A stretch of 64,000 nucleotides of DNA from Phoronis australis (taxonomy: Eukaryota > Phoronida > Phoronidae), in assembly GCA_002633005.1 (NCBI GenBank), contig NMRA01000590.1, positions 8,478 through 72,477 of the forward strand. The letters run 5' to 3'. Both the position numbers and the translations under genes were made by a program. Below are positions 1-11,870 of the stretch, in pieces. How positions within the stretch are numbered: the stretch's first letter is position 1; every line of letters starts with the position of its first letter. Below the pieces are notes generated by a model, which saw only the letters and a program-made list of their open reading frames with translations, was not told the origin of the DNA and searched no databases.

Positions 1-403
1 TGTTTCAAAAGGTCAGCCATGTAATCCATTGCTAGCTTAATATTCACAGTTTCAGTCGCACTCTTTGAACTGGATCTCCTGAGACTGGGAGTGTTTGTTT
101 GTTCCCTCAGAACTGCCTTCGTCTCTTCCAGGGTTTGAGTTCCGATTTCTTCTCCAACATTGACACGGTAAATAAAACTTGTTCTCATTTCGTCTAAAAC
201 TTCGTCAACATCCTTATTTGCATACTTCTTTTTTATTTCGAACCATTCTTCACGAAAACCAACAATTTCACTAAGCATCTTGGAAACTTTTGTTAAGCTC
301 CCATCCTCACGCCAAGGAGGGGATTCAGTTGCACGGAAATCCAGTACTTTCCAGCATTTACTACCAGAAACTTGAACAGCACTCGTCGATTCCATTGGAA
401 ACT
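1..403 (-). CDS. Exon of an unrecognised gene, running off the left edge
   Basis: The reverse strand is open without a stop from about 403 to base 1, some 130 codons. A pyrimidine-rich run ending in TTTTTCAG lies just before it, and an in-frame ATG sits at 395-393, so this is either an internal exon or the first coding exon after a 5' UTR intron. The peptide begins MESTSAVQVSG, continues with a Lys/Glu-rich, probably helical stretch (FREEWFEIKKKYANKDVDEV) and a Ser/Arg patch (SLRRSSSKSA), and is still open at the edge (MDYMADLLK). Amino-acid composition looks like real coding sequence. I recognise no domain; a transposon-derived gene is possible. Confidence 0.55.
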
Positions 404-1634
404 GAAAAACAAAACAATGCTAATTATATGACTAAACTGTCAACACCACCCTCCTGCCTCTCTTTCCCAACAGCTGACAGCCTTCTTCCAAAAACACTCC
501 CTTCTGTGACCTACATATCTCTCTCAACAAACTCCACCTTCTATCACCTCTATATCTCTCTCAACTAACTCTCCCTTCTATGATCTATATCTTACTTTTA
601 AATAATGAACATGTTTGTTGTCATAAAATTACACACTATGTTACAATAATGCTAAATGATAAACTTTTTTGGAGTGACGAATGCATAATTAGTTAGGGAA
701 TTTACTTAACCTGAAAATTCATCGAGCACTACCAGAAAATTGAAATCTTAGGAAAAAAGTACAAACACAGTCACCTTCCCTTTAACTGAGAAATGGTGAC
801 CAAGCCTGTTTTGGCACATTATCCTTCAGTTATATCCATAATAATCCTCTGTGAAATAACGGAAAGTTGGTGTTTTTGTAAGAAGCCCCAAAAATAAAAC
901 GTTTACCTTAATAATGTTCTTTCATCACTACATCGTTGTTCTTCTAATAACTTCATATTTTTTGGAATTCTAGACTGCACTTCACTTCACTTTGATCGTT
1001 TCCAGACACATGGAAATACGAAAACATTCCGATGCATGTTTTGCATGCAACAGCATTTTGATAGTGTCTGTCTTTTCACGATAAGATTTAATATCATCAA
1101 CTTTAGTAACTTGGACGAAACTGTTGTAGCTCTACCTATGTTGCCTAGCCATGGATATCTTACTCTGATACCAGAAGTAGACATATAATTTATATCTACC
1201 TCCAGTTTCTGAACTGAAATTCTCGGTCTGTGATTGGCTAATGCAGCTTCTTCTACAGGTGCGAAGCAAGAATTCGCTCGCCGTCATGTCCCAGATGGCG
1301 GGTGCGAGTTTCAAAACCAAGATCCGAGACGTCGCCTTATTCTTAAGGAAAGTGAAACTCAGCCCCACTGTACAGCTAGAACACATAAAGACCCTCTAGA
1401 AAAAGCACATCAAAGTACCCTCTGCGACACGTCAAATGTAAAAGTGTTTTCCATCCCAGCCGTACGCCTGTCCATGACCCAATAGAATTTGTTTTTAGGT
1501 CAAATTAATAAGAGGGTTATTGTGGGCTTTTGTGATACGGAGACCGTGCAGTTACCGACGCTCGTCCTTTTAGTTTAAAATACTAGTTATATTTTCCCCT
1601 TGTACTAATTCAGGCGTTGCTTTGGCGTTTGAAA
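404..1634. other. Intergenic, no gene seen
   Basis: AT-rich DNA with only short overlapping ORFs and no domain-like peptide. A CT-rich stretch at about 440-590 contains several imperfect copies of a CTCTCTCAACAAACTC-type unit. Confidence 0.5.
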
Positions 1635-1985
1635 CATATAAAAACAACATCGGCCACATTGAGTAGAGCATACAGTGTATGGTCTTGGGTGTGTTATTAG
1701 TCCTTATTGGTATTCAATACACAGTTAAACAGGCTGTCAACACTGACAAATCCAGCACAGCGAGGGTGTACTCTTTGGTCAATTTTCATTAAGTCTTGAA
1801 ATGTGTACTGCAATATCTGTGCCAACATTGGATAAAGATTACGTTTGATTTTAAATTCGCTAAGCTGGATTTGTCAGTGTTGACAGCCTGTTTAACTGTG
1901 TATTGAATATCAATAAGGACTAATAACACACCCAAGACCATACACTGTATGCTCTACTCAATGTGGCCGATGTTGTTTTTATATG
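1635..1985. repeat. Near-perfect inverted repeat (122-bp arms)
   Basis: Bases 1635-1756 are the reverse complement of 1864-1985. By eye I see one mismatch (the G of ATTGGTATTC against A in the other arm). The 107-base spacer is not repeated. The arms begin CATATAAAAACAACATCGG and end TTTGTCAGTGTTGACAGC at the spacer side of each arm. No ORF lies inside. This could be a recent foldback or MITE-type insertion, or a locus making double-stranded RNA. Confidence 0.9.
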
Positions 1986-4596
1986 GGGGAAACACACTGA
2001 ACATGGCAGTCATTTGGCAGCCAACATTTAGTAAAGACGACAAGGCAATCTAGGTAAGCTGTACTTTACACCCTCTTTGGCTTATCCTGTGCACATTGTC
2101 GCCGGGGACATCGTAGTTGTTACGCCTTCTGCAGTGCATTTTAAGTGGACGCATTGTTGAATTGAAAATTACACGGTTGAAAGTCAATCACTGTCTTTCA
2201 TAGTACGCTACAAGAAATTTAATCTTAAAAAGAACCATTCTTTTCTCGCAGTTTAAGAGTCAAATCCCCGGCCTGGTTCACAGCCGAAGTAACAGGTGCT
2301 GTGCACGTGATTGGCTGACCTACTTTTTTCCATATACGGCACGCGGTGCCACACACAGAGGATAAACTCGAATCGCCCAATAATCATGGAATACCACAAT
2401 AAGTTGAAGTATTTCGAGGCATTTATTTTCATGCTAAGTTATTCGTTGAATACGTAACCAACATTACACACCACATTTTTTTCTCGTAAAGTTTGCACTG
2501 CATTCTCGCGCATCAATATAAGTCGTTCGGATTTTTTTGATATTTTTTCATTCATTCGTTCGAGTTGCTACGGAGCTTTGCGAACAAATTAAGGAAGTTT
2601 GCGCTAAGTTTTATCTGGTTTGCATGTTCAACGACATTGATGGCATTTGTACGGCAGGTCAGTGCTAGAATTTTGTCGGGTATCATTTTTTTCGAAGTGT
2701 ACGTTCTCCTTCGGCTATTTCAAATTGGCTGCTCCGTCGAATATATCGAGTGCCGCTTCAACTTCCGCGTCGGCAACTAGCATTAGGGGTACGGCAAATT
2801 CTTTGAACTTCGGGTGTGGGTTCTTCAATTTCAAAGATCAAGTGTCCATGTACGGGTAGTTAGCGCTGGATGCAATATTTCTTGACACTAGTCGTGCGGG
2901 GGATTCCGTATGAAGTCACCTTGACGTCACAGAATAGGGAGGTATTCCCCAAAGATGGCTGCTATTATTTGCCGATCATCATTGTGACATTTATAGTAAA
3001 AATAGACGGCAAAAGTTTCTAATGTTGAGTTATTTCATAATATTTAGCGAACTTAATCAATGAATTGTAGGTTTCAATGAAATTTATTAATAATAAATGT
3101 TAAAATTCTCCGTTTATCCTTCATTTTCGCCGAGGTTGTTTTGGAGCAGGCCGTCTTTTTTCCGTCTTGGCCGTGCCGTCCAAAGCCGTCATTTTTTTAA
3201 AAGGGCCGTCCCAAGGACGGCCAGGACGGCCGCTAGATGATACAGTTTCGACTCAACAAATTACCTGAAATCGTCCTTAAGTTTTCCAACTAGCGTCCCT
3301 AAGATTTTTAAGTTCCTGTGGAGTCGGGATTAACCGTAGATTAAATCCAAATATGCGCCAGATCGCACCCCGCAACACGAGAAAAATCTGTACGAATACA
3401 CATGGTGTTGTCATGTGACGTTTGTTTTGAAGTAAGTCTGCAGGTGTGCGCCGAACGAGCGAGCGCTTGCGTGTCATCAGAGTTCATTTGCCAGAGTAGC
3501 AGGCCCACATGTACATGTATGTAGGCCCTAGCGCGCACTTCTTGGGCACGTGCTCATTAACACTGGTCAAGTTTCGATTCGCGGTTGTTACGTGTACAAA
3601 GTAATCTGGATTCCTGCTGAGGGAGAAAATCTGTACAGGAAAGATACAATACAATCCCGTTGACCAGTACGCTGCGTCTGCTCTGAAAGGCCTTACCATA
3701 GTGGGACACGATCCTCGGAAAATCATCAAAACTTGCGTTCTTTTTGAAGCACTGCTGAAGTTTGAAGTGTACAGCCACTGCTAATACCGACATAGCGGCG
3801 AGGCTGGTGGTCTATAAATTCCGCGCACAATGATTTTACGCGAATACAGGGAGATATCACGTCGCTTGAAAAGGGAAACCTATGGCCCCTTTTTAATTCT
3901 TATTTGGCAAGACATCGATTTTTATTGTTAATGAGGTTCTCAATCTTTCTTCTTTGGTTCAGTATAAAATGAACACGATTTTTTTGTCTATACATGTACA
4001 TGTTCTTTAAGTCTAGCTAAAACAAGTCCTTTTTCCAAAAAATCTTATTCTGCCGGGGTTCGCTGGATATCATCAAACTAGAATGGATTGTTAGCGGATG
4101 TAATTTTGTGTTCTTTGTTTATTTTGTACATGCCTAATTTACATGCATATATCTATTTAAACTGCAAATAAAATACACATTATAAGAGTTGACCATTTTT
4201 CACTGGAACTTGTAGAAACGACTTTCTTACATTCAACAAAAATTCCCATCTTGCATAACAGTAGCAGAACAGAATACAGTAAAATACAATACAATTAAAC
4301 AAACATATTATTTCATTCAAGATTCTGTAAAACGTGCTTGTATCGATTGTTCACCAACTTTCTCAACAAAAAAAAAAACATGATGCAGAGCTGAAAATAC
4401 GAGAGCAAGAGATTACACTGGAACAGTAAAAGTTTGAAAGGGGGAAGAAAGAAAGGGAGGGGAGGCTAGCTGTAGAACAAAACATGTTAAATCTCATCGC
4501 AAAATTAACTTCAAAATTTGACTAAATTGAATTGAATAGTTTGTGTTAGATGTTAGGAGAATGAAAATAAAAGAAGTTGTACTCGCTGAGTGATTT
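1986..4596. other. Intergenic, no gene seen
   Basis: No coding region is supported. A full CRE palindrome TGACGTCA (2922-2929) is followed by AAGATGGCTGC (2952-2962), which resembles a YY1 site; together they could mark a promoter, but no first exon is recognisable. A compact hairpin, GGCCGTCC-CAA-GGACGGCC, sits at 3204-3222 in a CCGTC-rich patch (3150-3232). Confidence 0.4.
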
Positions 4597-4650
4597 GTAA
4601 GTAGTTTCTATTCTAGCGGATATGTAAGTAGTTTCTATTCTAGCGGATAT
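4597..4650. repeat. Exact 27-bp tandem duplication
   Basis: The unit starting GTAAGTAGTTTCTATTC occurs twice back to back at 4597-4623 and 4624-4650 with no difference, so the duplication is recent. Confidence 0.9.
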
Positions 4651-6855
4651 GTACTACGATAACTGAACACCCTGAGCTCAGTCATTAGGTTCACCTTTAC
4701 TTTCGCGTTGACGTAAAATTTAGGTATTGCAAAACCCATTTTTCTTACCGTAACGTAAATTGTCACGCGCAATTTTATATGCATAATAGTTCACGTTCAG
4801 GTCACTTTACGAAACCTCTCTATTGTTTCAACTACATGTAGCCCTGCTCACCCCAACTAACACGCAAAGTACCACAACGGCCCGAGGAAAATAATAGAAA
4901 TGCTTTTGTTGTCAGTTTTACTTCACATGAGCTTTTAATGAGCCTACCTGCATTTGGGATGCCAAAGACACTGAAAAAGAGCCGAATACATATGTGTAAA
5001 GTAAGTATGAACATACTCATACTGATAGCACGATAATCGCCATCCCCCTTTGACTGTAAATTTTAATGTGACAATTCCTTGCAGCTCGTGCTCATCACTG
5101 CACGTTTAGTGCATAATATGTACTGTCGCGCACGCGCTCTTGTTCACAATTACGTTCATGATGACGCGATATAGCTGAACGCTCTTGTATTTTGAATAGT
5201 ATGCTTTGTAGTTGCGTATTAGTGGAATATACTCGTTAATATTACCTTCATAAGAATTTTACATGGTGACCTCGACGTGATGGATCAGCAGCAAGTTTTT
5301 TGAACTTCAAGACAGCCTTGAAATTACCAGTAAGCTTAAACAAACAAAATAGCCTCAAGAGATGAAATATAAGTCATAGGAAAGGCTCGTTTTCACCACA
5401 GGCGCTTGAGTTTATCTGTTTCTCGATCGCAAATGACGTCACTCAATACTAAGAAAACATAAAGGTTGGACACTCAAAATCTGTTTGCTCAGAATTTTCA
5501 ACTCAAATGTGCATGGAACTCCACGAAACTACCATCGAACAAATCTAAGAATACCTTCTTTCATTTGATATCTTCGAATTGCCTTCGAGTGGTGATTTGA
5601 CTACAAAAATGCTATAAGAACGTCAAAATCACAAAATTCAGGGACCTTATTCGGTGACGGTCGTCGCAAATCCGGGTTTTTGGCGGACGCTCCCGAGCTA
5701 AATCAGAAAGTCTATTTTCGCGCGCCTTTCGTCGTCAATCCCTCGACTACTTGGTCATGAGAAGCAGAGAGCACTTTAAAAATATCATTGCCAAATGAAT
5801 GTAACTACTCACATATTTGTGTCAATTATAAATTAACCTGATACTGTATTGATATGCAAAGTTATTTTGTGTACTGTGATTTCTTATGAAGGTTTCACTT
5901 TTGGCCAAAGCCATTGAGTTAACTTGTCGGTCACGCGCATTGTAATACTCGCACGGACTGCGTTTCCTGGCCTAGTGTGTGTTGTGCTTCAACCAAGAAA
6001 AGTGCGTGATGTCAAGATGAGAAACAAGATACTCCAGTTTATGCAATAAAATTCTAAGTTAAAGGCTAAAATGAGCTGTCAATGGAATAAAATTACAAGT
6101 TATCATTAAAATACTAACTTTAACATTTTCAGTCAGTTACGTTTTGGATTAGCATTATTGAATTTGAAATGTAGGTTGCTTGCTCAAACTCGAAGTTTCA
6201 CCTACGACAGACGCACATGTTGAAGCACCACTGAAATCCGCCATGTTTACTATTTTAGGTCCTTGAATTCAAAGTTTTGGAAATTCCATCGCCAATTCAC
6301 CACTCACGAGGACAATTAATGGGATCAACGAAAGATAAGGCTTCGAATGTTGATGCAATACCAGGCTAAGGGAGGTGCACGCAGATTTTATTTGGATTTT
6401 GGACAATTGAAGTTGGGAGCTTCGGCTCCTCAAAGTTTTAGTGTCCAACATTTATGTTTCTTATATATGGTTATGCGTCATCGGGAAATTCGAGCGCCTG
6501 TGATTTTCACCATAGATATAAGTAAAGAGATTCGCGACTCCTTGAAGTCTCGTGGCCTAATGCAAAGTACGTGAGCAGGATTCAAAACTTCCGGTCTCAT
6601 GGCTAAGCATAGCAACGAAGGTGAACTGTTTTTATTTCGCGCATGTCAAGCAAATTTTTGAGTTTGAATTTAAATTGTTGTGTTTAATGCAAACTAAATC
6701 ACGTATTCGAGCCATTCAAGTCAGATAATTGCTACGAAACGTGTCGGAATTAACTTGACAAGTTGTTGTTGATAGGCTCGAATGCTGGCACAGTTCATTT
6801 GGCCCAATGAAAAGTTTGAGTTAACTGGATAATTCTTTTCAATTGGTTGAATTCT
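4651..6855. other. Intergenic, no gene seen
   Basis: Read on both strands; only short chance ORFs, no recognisable peptide, no repeat pair found by eye. Confidence 0.4.
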
Positions 6856-7636
6856 CGGTAATTGTTTACAATATGACGACATTGACTTAAACATATGATT
6901 TTGGTATCGTTCGGTTTCTTGCCGCGTTATCTCTCCAAAAATACGCAGAATTTTTTCCTACCCCATTTTATCGTGAAATTTCTGCTCGCACTATTTCCCG
7001 GTACGCGGTAGTAATACCGCAATGTTGAACGGAAGGAGTCACCTGGCGGTCAAAATCTGAACGAATCTACAAACTTCTGCAGATTGTCACTTTTCATGAG
7101 GTCAAATTGACCAAGACCCGTCTAACCCCTGCCCCAGTTACGTTCCCAAGGGTTCGAATTCGATCCTATGGTGACCCTGGTACGCTTCTAGCTGCTGGCA
7201 AGAACCGCGAAAACGCGGAGGTTGTTTTTGAGGTCCAAATTGTTTAAAAGGGTATCACTTCAGACAATTTCGTGGAAAAATGGTCGAATGGTCACAACTA
7301 TAAAAAAATTAGAAAAGGTGAAATGCTGCTACTTGTTCCTCCATGTTACAGTATGCCAGGAAAACTTTAGCGTTAATCTCGCGCGGGCAAACCATTCAGA
7401 ATCGTTGATGTCGTTTCATTCATTAACAACGTGTGTCGCTGAAATCTTGAGATGAGCTAATGTAACATCGCGGTGTCAACCGGAAAATAGTGCAAACCGA
7501 AAATCGACGATAAAATACGAAGAAAATTCGGTAGAGGATACATTCATATGATTTTAGAAAGATAACGTTGCGACAAATTGAATGATACCAAAATCATGTG
7601 TGTAGGTGAATGTCGTCATATTGTAAACAATTACCG
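6856..7636. mobile_element. Foldback/MITE-like element with about 175-bp inverted arms
   Basis: The left arm (6856 to about 7035) starts CGGTAATTGTTTACAATATG. The right arm (about 7465-7636) is its diverged reverse complement and ends with CAATTACCG. Shared blocks include the region around ACGACATT, GATTTTGGTATC and TTTTATCGT. The centre (7036-7464) holds only a 77-codon ORF with no known motif. Length, long arms and absence of a transposase fit a non-autonomous DNA element; the arms are diverged, so it is old. Confidence 0.75.
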
Positions 7637-8086
7637 AATTCTCAGTCTATACGATGAAATTTAGTTTGAATTTTTAGATTTTGTAGGAATTTTGGCTCGA
7701 CCTCAATGTAAAAGTTTTTCATTTGTCCCTACGCTTACAATACATGAGCCATAGCAAACTAATCTCGCCAAAATTCAGCAAGAGCGAAATTTTGCCATTT
7801 GTCATGATTTTCAGAGGCTCTTACATGTACAGTATCTATTACCATGCAAAGTGGTGGAAAATGAAAAGTATGCCAGTGACTTATTTAAACATTCGTCTTT
7901 CTATTGATATCCATTTAAAAAAAATGGGGGCATCAAAAATACTTTTAAAAATCGAAGTGCTGCGAGCACTTGACAAATTTTTCAGTCACCGGTAAATTCT
8001 TGTGACTTATACTATAGAAGGGTATAAACTTTCAGCTGCTAACTGGCCGTTACTGAACCGATTTTAAATGATATGTATATCCAAGG
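7637..8086. other. Intergenic, no gene seen
   Basis: AT-rich. A 90-codon ORF at 7723-7995 has no domain-like pattern and is judged a chance ORF. Confidence 0.35.
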
Positions 8087-8226
8087 GCGGATACAGGATT
8101 TTGTGTTGGAGGGGGGGGGCAGGGCAGAGTATTAGCCAGGATTTTGCCCTTCAGACATTCTCAGCCCCCGAACTGTCAAATGGAGTATGGGAAAATTTTA
8201 AGGGGACCTTGGCCCCCTCTAAATCC
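8087..8226. mobile_element. Short MITE-like repeat with GGCGGAT ends
   Basis: The segment opens GGGCGGATACAGG, contains a long G run, and closes CCCCCTCTAAATCCGC, which is the opening in reverse complement. A related opening (GTGGCGGATCTAGG with a G run) occurs at about 50314-50350. Short length and matching inverted ends suggest a small non-autonomous element. Confidence 0.5.
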
Positions 8227-8815
8227 GCAACTGACTGATGTCAAACTGTTTGCTAAAAAATTCTGCCTTAAGTGCACACTTTTTAGTTATTTTTTTGATA
8301 AAAAGCATGAAAAAATATAGTTTTTAAGTGAATGTCTTACCAATCTCTCTCTCCTGAAATTGTACACTCACCGTCACAATTCCTGTTAATATCCTAATCC
8401 ATTCCCCATCAATTTTTTACTTCATCTCACCTTTTCCATTGAAGAACACTTCCAAAAAATTCAGTCATTTTTCAAGAACCATGTTTATCTTTCCAGGGTT
8501 CAAACTGAACTCAAACTTGATTGGTCAACTGTATTAAACAGAACCAGTCAAAACTTCTTTGAATTACATAAAGTGATCCAAATTAGTGAAATATTTTCAT
8601 TAAAATAGTACAGAATTATTAAAATTCTATTTAACTTTTTGGATGGTCACCAACACAACACATTTCAATTTCTATTGACAGCATGGGCACACCCAGGGGG
8701 ACTCGGGGGGCTGGAATGAGTCCCCCCAATTTGACGAATTAGGCGAAAAGGTCCGCTTCAGTGAAACTAAAAGTCCTTAGGAACACAGTAAGCTAGGGAT
8801 TCCCTAATATAGTTG

Positions 8816-8957
8816 TTACTCTGCGCGTGTAAGCGCAGAGTACTGTTGTTCCTGGGTTTCCTTCAATTTTATTCTTATTCTTCTGATTACTCTGCGCGTG
8901 TAAGCCCAGAGTACTGTTGTTCCTGGGTTTTCTTCAATTTTATTCTTATTCTTATTC
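8816..8957. repeat. 71-bp tandem duplication with a GC hairpin
   Basis: Two copies, 8816-8886 and 8887-8957, both start TTACTCTGCGCGTGTAAGC and run into a TTATTCTTATTCTT microsatellite. In copy 1, CTCTGCGC-GTGTAA-GCGCAGAG forms an 8-bp perfect stem. In copy 2 one stem base is changed (GCCCAGAG). The TTATTC run then expands to about 8990. Confidence 0.85.
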
Positions 8958-8999
8958 TTATTCTTCTTATTCTTATTCTTCTTCCGACCAATTTTGAGG

Positions 9000-10180
9000 C
9001 TTAATAACTCCAAGTTGGGTGCAGGTACGGTCTTTAAATTCAGCATATGACTTTTTACAGTATATAAATTTTGTTTGGTTCCATATTGCACTGGAAGAGG
9101 TCGTTTGGTGGAAAGGTCATATGCTACTCCTCCTTCAGTTTTGAAGCTATCTTTTTCAAATTCGGTGCACAGTCAACATGACAATTTAAAAAAATACTTT
9201 TCTAAGTAATCGGGTCATCCAATTAGGTGAAATAGGTCAAAGGTCATTAGGTGCAAACTAAAATTTTGAGCTAGACACTTCAAATTGACAGGTCTGATTG
9301 CCACAGGTAAATCAAATCGGAATCCAAAGTTTCAGGTCATTTAGTGCAAACATGGGGTCATTAGGTGCATTTTTCTTCTGAAAATTTGACCTTTTCAATC
9401 AGCAAGTATTCTGATGTGTCAACCGTTAGACAACTGTGATTCTCAGCGTTAAACACATTTTCCATGGGCTTTGCATTTTATCTCCTAAAAATGCTTAAAA
9501 TGCACCGGATAAGGTCACTTAGTGCAAAGGTCATGTAACGTTAAAAATGTTATATCTCTTACGTTTTTCAAGCAATTCTTTTCAATTTCAGCACAATGGT
9601 GTAAGCCAACATGCCAATTGAATACCCTACTTTACTTCGCAATAGGCCTAACCAATCAGAAAAAATAGGTCAAAGGTCATTGAGTGCAAACTAAAATTTT
9701 GAGCTAGAGACTTCAGAACTACGTACATGTATCTGTTTATTAAGTGCGATTGAGTTTGAATTCTAAATTTTCAGGTCATTTGGTGCACCCATGGGGTCAT
9801 TAGATGCATTTTACTTCTGAAAGTTTGACTAATTCATTCATCTTGTATTCTGAAGTGCTTAAAGTAAAACATCAGTGATTTTTAGCATTAACCACAATAT
9901 TAATCGATTAACAATTACTCCCTCATCGGGGCTCATAATGCACCGGAAGAGATCAATTACTGGAAAGGTCAACAAAAATATGTAATTTCTCCTACAATTT
10001 TAAAGAATTCCTTTTCATATTGGTAAACTGGTTGCTGTCAGTAACTTCCCATAATAATTCCAGTAATACGCACGCGCGGAGTCCGTTATTCTCACGCCGT
10101 GACAATAATCTTTCTAGTTTAAACTTGCCATTTTTATGGTCTGAAATTTTTGGGTGCTGTTTGCTGTAAAAGGTCATTCC
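9000..10180. repeat. Diverged 415-440 bp tandem repeat, about 2.5 units
   Basis: Landmarks recur in order: GCACTGGAAGAGGTC at about 9088, GCACCGGATAAGGTC at 9502, GCACCGGAAGAGATC at 9943; and AATAGGTCAAAGGTCATT at 9231 and 9664, followed in both by GCAAACTAAAATTTTGAGCT. Within each unit a shorter motif of the form AGGTCATTAGGTGCA recurs several times, so a smaller repeat is nested in the larger one. No coding potential. Confidence 0.8.
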
Positions 10181-11870
10181 TGAGGCCCTAAATATTTAAT
10201 AACTCGAGAGCCGCCTAACCGATTTAAAAAATTCAAAAACTTGTATAAATGGCATGTCTAGAGCTACCTGTTGAGACTATTCAAGTATTTTTGTTTTGAC
10301 CTATTCTGTAAAACAGTATGCAAAGGGTGTTTTTGCATTTTTCTCAGAAATGTATACAACACTTAATGTAATGTTGTTACGTTTTTTCCTGTTTGTCATT
10401 GTAAAAATAAATTCCAATGTATATTTGTGTTGCCAATTTTCACTTAAAAATTGTAAAGTGAGGCAGGGGAATCCCAGACCCCTGTTAGTTACTCATTGGA
10501 ACTGGGAAAATAAAAAATGAGCATGCCTACTTCCATAACCATAAGTATCACTTGTCAAAAATTGTGGAGAACACACCAATTAAGATGATATGGAGAACGC
10601 GATGTGCTGCGATTGAAAGCATTCGTCCCTTTTGATTGCATTCAAGAAGCCTGTTTTGAATGAGCAGGGTCACGCTGCTCTTGTTTGCGCGATATTCTTG
10701 TTACCCCCACCATGTGTCAGTCTTTGCAGTATTTCACACCTGCTGTGTCCATTGGGTATTTTACTAGCTTTTGTTCTGTGGTGGTATTACTGCGTCATTT
10801 TGTTTCCTCTTGAGAATGAAACAAGTATGTTTTGAAATATAGTTTGTCTTTTAATAATGTACATGTGTCTTGGTCAGTTTCTTTACCAATGTTCTGTTGA
10901 GTGTCGAACTTTGTTCCGAGGATGCGAACAGAATGGAATAAAGATTGTTAACAGCAACAAGTGCTGTGTATCGAACCAATTTTGTATCATCAGAAATATA
11001 TTTTGGCTTATGATACTAGTGACAGCAAGTTTTTTACACTCGGGTTTTGCAAATGATATGTCAATGCCAGTGAGCCTTTGGCCCTCCCCCAGTGGAACAA
11101 AGCTGTGTGAATTACAAAAATATTTATTGTTTAACATTGTTACAAATTCATTTTTGACGGTTAATACTTCTACTTATGATTATGGGCTGATTCGTACGGT
11201 GCTGAATTTAAACAAACACTAATACTACTTGCAGCAAAAAATCAGCTGATGCAACTGAAGTGATAATACGGGAAAATCAGCTGAAGACGTTTCTGACGTT
11301 AATATCTCATAAAATGTCTGAATCATCTTGTGAATGTTTTAAGTGACATGGCAGAGAACAATACACGCATTTTATTTTTACATGTCTCATGAACTCCAAA
11401 AAATCAAGCAATTCGACTCATTGCTTAACCAAATCTTGAAACGAGCGAACGGTCGCACCGTAGAACCGGAAGTTTTCTATCCTGCGTGTGCAACGCCCTC
11501 TTATCGTTAGTGCTTATGTCCCTTGGTCTGTGACATTCTCAACGCGCTCTAACGGGAGTTGGCAGTCCCTATCTATAGTCTATGTTTTCACAGTGCAGAA
11601 ATACCGAAAGAACTTGAATTTTCATGTAAAAGAACTGTAAGACGAATACATTCGGTTTAAAACACTGACACAGAACATTCTGAATTATTACGAAGGACTT
11701 GAAGAAAAATACCAAGTCAATAAGGTGTTAAAAAGTGGATGGGTCCAGAGGCATGTGTGGAATACATGTATGCAAATCACCCCTTTCATAGTCATGATAA
11801 CGAGAAGATAGCCCTCTGTGGAAGTTTCTCGATGGCATGTGTTCCCACAAGGAAGGTACAGAAGGATCGT
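10181..11870. other. Intergenic, no gene supported
   Basis: A 121-codon plus-strand ORF (10857-11222) is Cys- and hydrophobic-rich but matches no family I know and has a long competing ORF opposite; I treat it as chance. Nothing else is supported. Confidence 0.35.
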
